Source: Pseudomonadota bacterium (GTDB lineage: Bacteria > Pseudomonadota > Gammaproteobacteria > Burkholderiales > Burkholderiaceae). Taken from it: 19,352 nucleotides of DNA. The stretch is from NCBI GenBank assembly GCA_029777935.1, contig JAKORH010000048.1, forward strand, positions 1-19,352, written 5' to 3'. Under the pieces are notes generated by a model. It saw nothing but the letters and a program-made list of their open reading frames with translations. It was not told where the DNA came from and did no database searches. Positions 7,380-12,852 of the stretch are shown in pieces. Position 1 is the stretch's first letter. The number at the start of each line of letters is the position of its first letter. The translations under genes and the position numbers were made by a program.

Positions 7380-7457
7380 CCCTCACCCCAACCCCTCTCC
7401 CGGAGGTAGAGGGGCTTTTCTTCCCTCTCCCTGCGGGAGAGGGATCGAGGGTGAGGG
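7380..7457. repeat. CCCTCACCC-type palindromic repeat, long copy
   Basis: This is the full version of the element also found at 3127-3174. Outer arms CCCTCACCC (7380-7388) and GGGTGAGGG (7449-7457) enclose two inner hairpins: CCCCTCT (7392-7398) with AGAGGGG (7408-7414), and CCCTCTCCC (7423-7431) with GGGAGAGGG (7435-7443) over a 3-base loop. A CTTTTCTT stretch follows the first inner hairpin on the plus strand, but no plus-strand gene is present, so it is not called a terminator. The element fills most of the gap between paaI and paaK and may shape their mRNA. Confidence 0.9.
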
Positions 7458-7486
7458 AATCGGGAACGTCCACTCCTCGAGCTCCG

Positions 7487-7942
7487 CTACGCGGAAAAGT
7501 CCACAACATGCTTGCCCTTCATCGTGTGCGAGCGGCCGCGCATGACGGCGACGTTCTTGCCGTGCTGGTTGGTCACCAGGATGTCGTACAGGCCAAGCCG
7601 GCCGTTGAGCGTAACCTCGCGCGCCTCGGCGAGAAGCCGGTCACCTTCGTGCGCGGGATTCAGGATCTCGATGAAGATCCCCGATGCGAGCGTCAGCTCG
7701 TTGTGGCTGTTGCACGCGAATGCGAACGCGCTGTCGGCCAGCGTCGTGATGATGCCGCCGTGACACAGTCCGAATCCGTTCAGCATGTCGCGCCTGACCG
7801 TCATCGTCATGCGGGCGTAGCCGGGGGCGATCGACTCGATCCGCATGCCGAGGCCCTGCGACGCGAAGTCGTTCTCGAACAGCTTGCGCCTGACCGCCTC
7901 GGCGACGGTCTGCGGATCGGGGCCGTGGTGTGAAGGGCTCAC
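7487..7942 (-). CDS. paaI: Hotdog-fold acyl-CoA thioesterase PaaI
   Basis: PaaI hydrolyses ring-hydroxylated phenylacetyl-CoA and other dead-end CoA esters, freeing CoA when the pathway stalls. The 151-residue product has the hotdog signature with H61 in LCHGGI and the catalytic D70 in TTLADSAFAFACNS. These correspond to H52 and D61 of the E. coli enzyme, and the closing RGRSHTMKG block is also typical. The start is called at GTG 7942 because the family's N-terminus begins near there and no upstream in-frame ATG with a ribosome site is seen. GGAG at 7953-7956 is 10 nt upstream, rather far. A palindromic repeat begins directly beside that site, so the start region may have been reshaped by its insertion. 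The stop is TAG. Confidence 0.93.
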   Translation of the reverse strand: MSPSHHGPDPQTVAEAVRRKLFENDFASQGLGMRIESIAPGYARMTMTVRRDMLNGFGLCHGGIITTLADSAFAFACNSHNELTLASGIFIEILNPAHEGDRLLAEAREVTLNGRLGLYDILVTNQHGKNVAVMRGRSHTMKGKHVVDFSA

Positions 7943-7956
7943 GGGATCGCAGCTCC

Positions 7957-8026
7957 GTCTCCCCGGCGCAGGTCGGGGCCCAAGTAGCAGCGCTCGAAAT
8001 TGGGCCCCGGCCTACGCCGGGGCGAC
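7957..8026. repeat. CCCCGGCG-type palindromic repeat (paaI-paaH gap)
   Basis: Arms at 7961-7983 and 8000-8022 are reverse complements at 21 of 23 positions, with a 16-base loop. The two mismatches are C/T changes that can still pair as G-U on one RNA strand. Three more pairs extend the stem outward to 7957-8026 after one mismatch. The element belongs to a third repeat class, unlike the CACAGAG and CCCTCACCC types. Its translation yields peptides such as SPRRRPGPNFE, commonly seen as spurious proteins in proteobacterial genomes. It occupies most of the 112 bp between paaH and paaI. Confidence 0.92.
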
Positions 8027-8054
8027 AGCGTGCGGGTGTGCTTACGCGCACTCT

Positions 8055-9605
8055 TCATGGCTGTTCCAGGAATCCCGTGCCGCTCCAGCCGCGGCGCTGG
8101 ATCAGCACCGAAGTGCGATAGCGCTCCTCGCCGTAGTGCGCCCGCAGGTTGGCCAGCACGCGCGCGAAGAAGTCGAGCCCGACCGCCTCCGCCCACGCCA
8201 TCGGACCGCGCGGGTAGTTGACGCCGTGCTTCATCGATTCGTCGATCGCATCCATCGTGCAGATGCCGTACGCGACCGCGTCGGCGGCCTCGTTGACCAG
8301 CATTGCGATCGTGCGCAGCACGATCATGCCGGCCACGTCGTCCAGGCGCGAGCAGGCAAAGCCCGCCCGCGCCAGCGTGGCGCAAACGCTGCGCAACGCG
8401 AACTCGCCGCACTGGTCGGCGCGCGCCAGCGCCAGCCGCTGCGTGGTCGCGTAGTCGAGCGCGAGGTCGAACAGCACCAGCTGCGGCTGGCCGATGTCGA
8501 GCGAGCGCTGCGTGGCGCAGCGGCCGTCGCTCATCATCACGCGCGCCGACCCGATCTCGAGCCAGCCCGCTGAATTCGCCAACGAGCCGCCGCGGTTCTC
8601 CACGCGCACGACTTCGACGCCGGCGCGTTCCAGCCTGGTCACGATCGGCGTGGCGATGCCGAGCGATCCGACCAGCGTGACGCGCGCCGCCGGGTCGGCG
8701 CCCGCTTCGAGCTGCGGCGCCGGCTTGGCCGCGCCGGGCCGGTAATCGTAGACACCGCGCCCGCTCTTGCGGCCGAGCCAGCCGGCGCGCACCAGCTCCT
8801 GCTGCGCCAGCGACGGCGTGTAGCGCCGGTCGCCGAAGGTGGCGTCGAACACGGACTTCGTCACGGCGAGATTCACGTCGTGCCCGATCAGGTCCATCAG
8901 CTCGAACGGGCCCATCGGAAAGCCGCCGCAGTCGCGCATGATCGCGTCGAGCGTGGCGTGATCGGCCGCGCTTTCGGCCAGCACGCGCCACGCTTCGGCG
9001 TAATACGGCCGCGCCAGCCGGTTGACGATGAAGCCCGGCGTCGATTTCGCGAACGCCGCGTGCTTGCCCCACGCGCGCGCGGTGGCGGCGATGCGTTGCG
9101 CGGCATCGGCGCCGGTGGCCAGCCCCGTCACCACCTCGACCAGCCGCATCCGCGTAGGCGGATTGAAGAAATGCATGCCGACCAGCCGCTCGGGGCGCGC
9201 CAGCGCCGCGCCGATCGCGGTGATCGACAGCGACGACGTGTTGGTCGCGAGCACGCAATCGCCGCCCACGATCTGCTCCAGTTCGACGAACAGTCGCTGC
9301 TTGACCTGCAGATCCTCGACGATCGCCTCGACGATCAGCGCGCTGTCGCGCAGGTCCGCGAGCGCGGCCGCCGGCTGCACGCGCGCCGCCGTCGCGGCGG
9401 CCTCGCCGGCGGCGAGCTTGCCCTTGGCCGCGAGCGCATCGAGCTCGCGCTGCATCGCGCTGCGTGCCGCTTCGGCCGCCTTCGGATTCACGTCGTACAG
9501 CAGCACGCGATGGCCGGCGCGCGCGGCCACCTGCGCAATGCCGGCGCCCATCGCGCCCGCGCCGATCACGCCGATCGTGGCTGTCGCCGGCAGGGCCTGC
9601 GTCAA
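8055..9605 (-). CDS. paaH: 3-Hydroxyacyl-CoA dehydrogenase PaaH
   Basis: PaaH oxidises 3-hydroxyadipyl-CoA to 3-oxoadipyl-CoA with NAD in the lower phenylacetate pathway. The 516-residue product has a Rossmann domain with GAGAMG at 15-20 and the TNTSSLSI block at 121-128. H145 in MHFFNPP with E157 form the expected catalytic pair. Two C-terminal 3-hydroxyacyl-CoA dehydrogenase domains follow, the second including NEAADAVAYGICTMDAID. Length fits the roughly 500-residue betaproteobacterial form. The start is TTG at 9605, one base after the paaG stop; the nearest ATG out of frame runs into that stop, and GGGAG at 9612-9616 sits exactly 6 nt upstream. Translation is therefore probably coupled to paaG. 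Confidence 0.95.
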   Translation of the reverse strand: MTQALPATATIGVIGAGAMGAGIAQVAARAGHRVLLYDVNPKAAEAARSAMQRELDALAAKGKLAAGEAAATAARVQPAAALADLRDSALIVEAIVEDLQVKQRLFVELEQIVGGDCVLATNTSSLSITAIGAALARPERLVGMHFFNPPTRMRLVEVVTGLATGADAAQRIAATARAWGKHAAFAKSTPGFIVNRLARPYYAEAWRVLAESAADHATLDAIMRDCGGFPMGPFELMDLIGHDVNLAVTKSVFDATFGDRRYTPSLAQQELVRAGWLGRKSGRGVYDYRPGAAKPAPQLEAGADPAARVTLVGSLGIATPIVTRLERAGVEVVRVENRGGSLANSAGWLEIGSARVMMSDGRCATQRSLDIGQPQLVLFDLALDYATTQRLALARADQCGEFALRSVCATLARAGFACSRLDDVAGMIVLRTIAMLVNEAADAVAYGICTMDAIDESMKHGVNYPRGPMAWAEAVGLDFFARVLANLRAHYGEERYRTSVLIQRRGWSGTGFLEQP

Positions 9606-9616
9606 TTCATTCTCCC
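9603..9616 (-). promoter_or_regulatory. Ribosome site and TTG start of paaH
   Basis: GGGAG at 9612-9616 lies inside the last codons of paaG. It is followed by 6 nt and a TTG at 9603-9605, which opens the paaH frame. The TGA of paaG (9607-9609) falls in the spacer. No ATG or GTG within the first residues of the homologous region competes with it. The weak start codon with an ideal spacer suggests re-initiation by ribosomes finishing paaG. Confidence 0.8.
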
Positions 9617-10401
9617 GTGAACCTCGGCGCGCGCTTTTCCATGAAGGCCGCCACGCCCTCGCGATAGTCGGGCGAGCGGCCGAGTTCGCGCTGGAAGTCG
9701 CGCTCCAGATCGAGGCTCGCCTCCAACGGCTGCGTGGCCGCGGCGTAGATCGCCTGCTTGGTGCGCGCGTACCCGCGCGTCGGCCCGGCCGCGAGCTGCT
9801 CGGCGAGCTTGCGCACGGTCGGCATCAGTTGCTCGTCGTCGACGCATTTCCAGATCAGGCCCCACTGCTCGGCCTGCTCGGCGGTGAGCTTGTCGCCGAG
9901 CAGCGCCAGCCCCAGCGCGCGCGCGTTTCCGACCAGCCGCGGCAACGCCCACGAGCCGCCCGAGTCCGGCACCAGTCCGATCCTGGCGAACGACTGGATG
10001 AACGACGCCGAGCGCGCGGCGAACACGAGATCGCACGCGAGCGCGACGTTGGCGCCGGCGCCGGCGGCCACGCCATTGACCGCGGCGATCACCGGCAGCG
10101 GCAGGTTGCGCAACGCGAGCACCAGCGGCTTGTAGTAGTTCTCGATCGATTCGCCGAGGTCCGGCGGCGCGGCGCCGGGTGCGACGGCTCGGTCCGCGAG
10201 ATCCTGACCGGCGCAGAAGCCCCGGCCGGCGCCGGTCAGCACCACGCAGCGCACCGATCTGTCGCCGCGCACGGCATCGAGCGCCGCGCGCACCTCGCCG
10301 TGCATCGCGACGGTGAAACTGTTCAGGCGGTCGGGGCGGTCGAGCGTCAGCGTCGCCACTCCGGCTCCGACCTCGAGCCGGATGTTCTGGTACTCGCCCA
10401 T
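9607..10401 (-). CDS. paaG: 1,2-Epoxyphenylacetyl-CoA isomerase PaaG
   Basis: PaaG, of the enoyl-CoA hydratase/isomerase family, converts ring-1,2-epoxyphenylacetyl-CoA to oxepin-CoA and can also isomerise later double bonds. The 264-residue product shows the crotonase oxyanion-hole blocks GRGFCAGQDLADR at about 59-71 and AAVNGVAAGAGANVALACDL at 106-125, and a PaaG-type acidic residue D146 in GLVPDSGGSWALPR. The closing YREGVAAFMEKRAPRF stretch is typical. These features resemble PaaG more than PaaF. ATG at 10401 follows GAGGAGA, and an in-frame extension into the divergent promoter is rejected. It is the first gene of the leftward operon. Confidence 0.95.
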   Translation of the reverse strand: MGEYQNIRLEVGAGVATLTLDRPDRLNSFTVAMHGEVRAALDAVRGDRSVRCVVLTGAGRGFCAGQDLADRAVAPGAAPPDLGESIENYYKPLVLALRNLPLPVIAAVNGVAAGAGANVALACDLVFAARSASFIQSFARIGLVPDSGGSWALPRLVGNARALGLALLGDKLTAEQAEQWGLIWKCVDDEQLMPTVRKLAEQLAAGPTRGYARTKQAIYAAATQPLEASLDLERDFQRELGRSPDYREGVAAFMEKRAPRFTGE

Positions 10402-10467
10402 GTGTCTCCTCGGTGACCGCCGCGACGGGACTCGCAGTTGCGCGGTATCGGTGCGCGGCCGATCGGG

Positions 10468-10494
10468 ATTGTCATTCGTTGACCGACCGGTCAA
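10468..10494 (-). promoter_or_regulatory. Candidate leftward promoter for the paaG operon
   Basis: On the minus strand TTGACC (10489-10494) resembles a -35 box and GACAAT (10468-10473) matches four of six bases of a -10 box. The spacer is 15 bases, shorter than ideal. The -35 half is one end of the TetR-type palindrome, so a bound repressor would block it. About 70 bases of leader follow before the paaG start. This is a pattern match, not a measured start site. Confidence 0.4.
10479..10494. promoter_or_regulatory. TetR-type operator palindrome, probable PaaR site
   Basis: TTGACCGACCGGTCAA consists of two perfect 7-base arms (TTGACCG and CGGTCAA) around a 2-base centre. It lies in the only divergent gap of the cluster, between paaG and paaN. 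The size and symmetry fit a TetR dimer, and the cluster encodes such a regulator at 1334-2038. No second copy was noticed in the other gaps, which suggests one control point for the whole catabolon. Confidence 0.75.
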
Positions 10495-10507
10495 TCAATA
10501 GTAGTTT
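10479..10507 (+). promoter_or_regulatory. Candidate rightward promoter for paaN-paaY
   Basis: TTGACC (10479-10484) resembles a -35 box. At the ideal 17-base spacing lies TAGTTT (10502-10507), a weak -10 box matching three of six consensus bases. The -35 half coincides with the left end of the palindrome. Transcription would begin roughly 25-30 bases ahead of the paaN ATG. The weak -10 leaves the exact start uncertain. Confidence 0.4.
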
Positions 10508-10541
10508 CTCCACCCTTTCGTGGCAAGCCCGGAGCGAATCC

Positions 10542-12230
10542 ATGTCCCATCCGCTGCTCGACAAGCACCGCGCCACGCTGGAGGGCGCGCTCGACGCGAT
10601 CGCCACGCGCGGATACTGGAGCCCGTATCCGGAGATGCCGAGCCCAAAGGTCTACGGCGAAGCGGCGCCGGAGGCCGGCAAGGCTGCGGTGCAGGCGCTG
10701 GCCGGCGGCCGCTTCACGCTCGATCAGCCCGGGCAGACCGGCTGGATCGCGTCCGACCGCTCCCCGTACGGTGTGAAGCTCGACGTTCAGTATCCGGTGT
10801 GCGATCCGGAGGCTCTGATCGCCGCGGCCGAGCGCGCGCGGCCGGCCTGGGGGCGGCTCGGCGTCGAGGGCCGCACGGGCGTGTGCCTCGAGATCCTGGA
10901 CCGCCTGAACAAGGCGAGCTTCGAGCTCGCGCACGCGGTGATGCTGACCACCGGCCAGGGCTGGATGATGGCGTTCCAGGCCGGCGGCCCGCACGCGCAG
11001 GACCGCGGGCTGGAGGCGGTCGCGTACGCGTACCGCGAGATGCGCTTCGTCCCGGCGGTGGCGCGCTGGGAGAAGCCGCAAGGCAAGAACCCGCCGCTCG
11101 TGATGGAGAAGCACTTCGAGATCGTCGGCCGCGGCGTGGCGCTAGTCATCGGCTGCAGCACGTTTCCTACGTGGAACACCTACCCGGGGCTGTTCGCCGC
11201 GCTCGCGACCGGCAACCCGGTGATCGTCAAGCCGCACCCGTGGAGCGTGCTGCCGGCGGCGATCACGGTACGCATCGCGCGCGCGGTACTGGCGGACAAC
11301 GGCATCGATCCGAACCTCGTGGCGCTGGCGGCGGTCGACCGGCCCGAGACCACGCAGCGGCTCGCCACGCACGCGCAGGTGAAGTCGATCGACTACACGG
11401 GCGGTGCGACTTTCGGCCACTGGTTGTTGACACAAACGCGCTCGCACGCGCACGACAAGCAGGTGTATGCGGAACTGTCGGGCGTGAACAACGTGGTGAT
11501 CGAGTCGACCGACAACTACAAGGGCCTGCTGCGCAACCTCGCGTTCACGCTGTCGCTGTACTCCGGCCAGATGTGCACGACCACCAAGGCGATCCTGGTG
11601 CCGGCCGCCGGCATCGACACCGACGCCGGGCACAAGTCGTTCGACGAGGTCGCGGCCGATCTCGGAAGCGCGATCGACAGGTTCCTGTCCGATCCCGCGA
11701 CGGCGTGCGCGGTGCTGGGCGCGATCCAGTCGCCGGAGACGCTCGCGCGCATCGCGGCGGCGCCGCAGGCGGCGACCGTGGTGCTGGCGTCGAAGAAGCT
11801 CGCGCACCCGGAATTCCCGCACGCCGAGGTGCACACGCCGGTCGTGCTGAAGTGCGACGCGGCGCAGGAGCCGGTCTACATGCAGGAGCGCTTCGGTCCG
11901 ATCTCGGTCGTGGTCGCGGTACCGGGCGACGCGGCGGCGCTGGCCGCGCTGTCCGAACGGATCGTGCGCGAGCACGGCGCGCTCACCGTCGGCGTCTATT
12001 CGAAGAACCCCGCGAAGAACCCTGCGTTCATCGACGCGATGATCGAGGCCACGCAGCGCTGCGGCGTGGCGCTGTCGATCAACCTGACCGGCGGCGTGTT
12101 CGTCAACCAGTCCGCGGCGTTCTCCGATTTCCACGCCACCGGTGCCAACCCGGCAGCGAATGCCAGCTACAGCGACAGCGCGTTCGTCGCCAACCGCTTC
12201 CGCGTCGTGCAGCGACGCGCGCACGTCTGA
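10542..12230 (+). CDS. paaN: PaaN-type aldehyde dehydrogenase of phenylacetate ring cleavage (PaaZ dehydrogenase equivalent)
   Basis: This NAD(P)-dependent aldehyde dehydrogenase should oxidise 3-oxo-5,6-dehydrosuberyl-CoA semialdehyde, the product of oxepin-CoA ring opening. The 562-residue product is a single aldehyde dehydrogenase. Its catalytic cysteine is C345 in SGQMCTT and its general-base glutamate is E311 in YAELSGVNN, with substrate or cofactor blocks GCSTFPTWNTYPG and VKPHPWS upstream and QERFGPI downstream. It lacks the C-terminal MaoC-like hydratase domain of the 680-residue E. coli PaaZ, so it fits the shorter PaaN family. The ATG at 10542 follows GGAG with 7 nt spacing; an in-frame extension upstream would run through the operator. 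It opens the rightward operon and is 7 bp from paaY. Confidence 0.93.
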   Translation: MSHPLLDKHRATLEGALDAIATRGYWSPYPEMPSPKVYGEAAPEAGKAAVQALAGGRFTLDQPGQTGWIASDRSPYGVKLDVQYPVCDPEALIAAAERARPAWGRLGVEGRTGVCLEILDRLNKASFELAHAVMLTTGQGWMMAFQAGGPHAQDRGLEAVAYAYREMRFVPAVARWEKPQGKNPPLVMEKHFEIVGRGVALVIGCSTFPTWNTYPGLFAALATGNPVIVKPHPWSVLPAAITVRIARAVLADNGIDPNLVALAAVDRPETTQRLATHAQVKSIDYTGGATFGHWLLTQTRSHAHDKQVYAELSGVNNVVIESTDNYKGLLRNLAFTLSLYSGQMCTTTKAILVPAAGIDTDAGHKSFDEVAADLGSAIDRFLSDPATACAVLGAIQSPETLARIAAAPQAATVVLASKKLAHPEFPHAEVHTPVVLKCDAAQEPVYMQERFGPISVVVAVPGDAAALAALSERIVREHGALTVGVYSKNPAKNPAFIDAMIEATQRCGVALSINLTGGVFVNQSAAFSDFHATGANPAANASYSDSAFVANRFRVVQRRAHV

Positions 12231-12237
12231 GTCGCCG

Positions 12238-12843
12238 ATGCCTTGTTACGAGATCGACGGCATCCGGCCGGTGATCGATCCGGCCGCGTTCGTGCATCCG
12301 ACCGCGATCCTGATCGGAGACGTGATCGTCGGTGCGCGCTGCTACGTCGGGCCGGCGGCCAGTCTGCGCGGGGACTTCGGCCGCATCATCTTCGAAGAGG
12401 GCTCCAACCTGCAGGACACGTGCGTCGTGCACGGCTTTCCGCACGCGGACACGGTGGTCGAAGTCGACGGCCACATCGGCCACGGCGCCGTGCTGCACGG
12501 CTGCGTCGTGAAGAGGAACGCCCTGGTCGGCATGAATGCGGTGGTGATGGACGAAGCCGTCATCGGCGAATCCGCGATCATCGCCGCGTGCGCCTTCGTC
12601 AAGGCGGGCTCGGTGATCGCGCCGCGCATGCTCGCCGCCGGCATTCCGGCCAGGGTGATGCGGGAACTCACGCCCGACGAGCTGCGGTGGAAGATCGAAG
12701 GCACGCGCGCCTACCAGAATCTCGCCATGCGCAGCCTGAAGACGATGCGCGAATGCGCGCCGCTTGCAGCGGCCGAAAGGAACCGCAAGCGCATCGAGCC
12801 GCAGGAAGGCGCGGTGCCGAAGGTGGCGCTGGGCAAGTCGTAG
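12238..12843 (+). CDS. paaY: PaaY, left-handed beta-helix thioesterase of the gamma-carbonic anhydrase fold
   Basis: PaaY is a 201-residue trimeric hexapeptide-repeat protein. In characterised phenylacetate clusters it acts as a thioesterase removing tropone-type CoA by-products that would trap CoA and inhibit PaaK. The gamma-carbonic-anhydrase-type metal ligands are present: H65 in VVHGF, H82 in HIGHG and H87 in LHGC, with SLRGDFGRI at 42-50 and NALVGMNAVVMD at about 94-105. A C-terminal helical segment (LTPDELRWKIEGTRAYQ) is specific to the PaaY branch. The ATG at 12238 starts 7 bp after the paaN stop with only a weak ribosome site, which suggests coupling. The gene ends 9 bp before the stop of the convergent GGDEF gene. 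Confidence 0.94.
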   Translation: MPCYEIDGIRPVIDPAAFVHPTAILIGDVIVGARCYVGPAASLRGDFGRIIFEEGSNLQDTCVVHGFPHADTVVEVDGHIGHGAVLHGCVVKRNALVGMNAVVMDEAVIGESAIIAACAFVKAGSVIAPRMLAAGIPARVMRELTPDELRWKIEGTRAYQNLAMRSLKTMRECAPLAAAERNRKRIEPQEGAVPKVALGKS

Positions 12844-12852
12844 CCGCCGGTT

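Noticed and set aside
7392..7421. Plus-strand intrinsic terminator (hairpin followed by CTTTTCTT)
   Set aside because: No plus-strand gene ends nearby. The hairpin is part of a repeat element, and the T-rich stretch is its internal spacer.
4866..7933. Long plus-strand frames antisense to paaA, paaK and paaI
   Set aside because: They run across several genes, intergenic repeats and the opposite strand of conserved motifs. Their residue composition is low-complexity and no protein family is recognisable.
3127..8026. CRISPR-like array from the repeated elements
   Set aside because: The elements are dispersed, palindromic, of three kinds and separated by whole genes. There are no regular spacers or cas genes.
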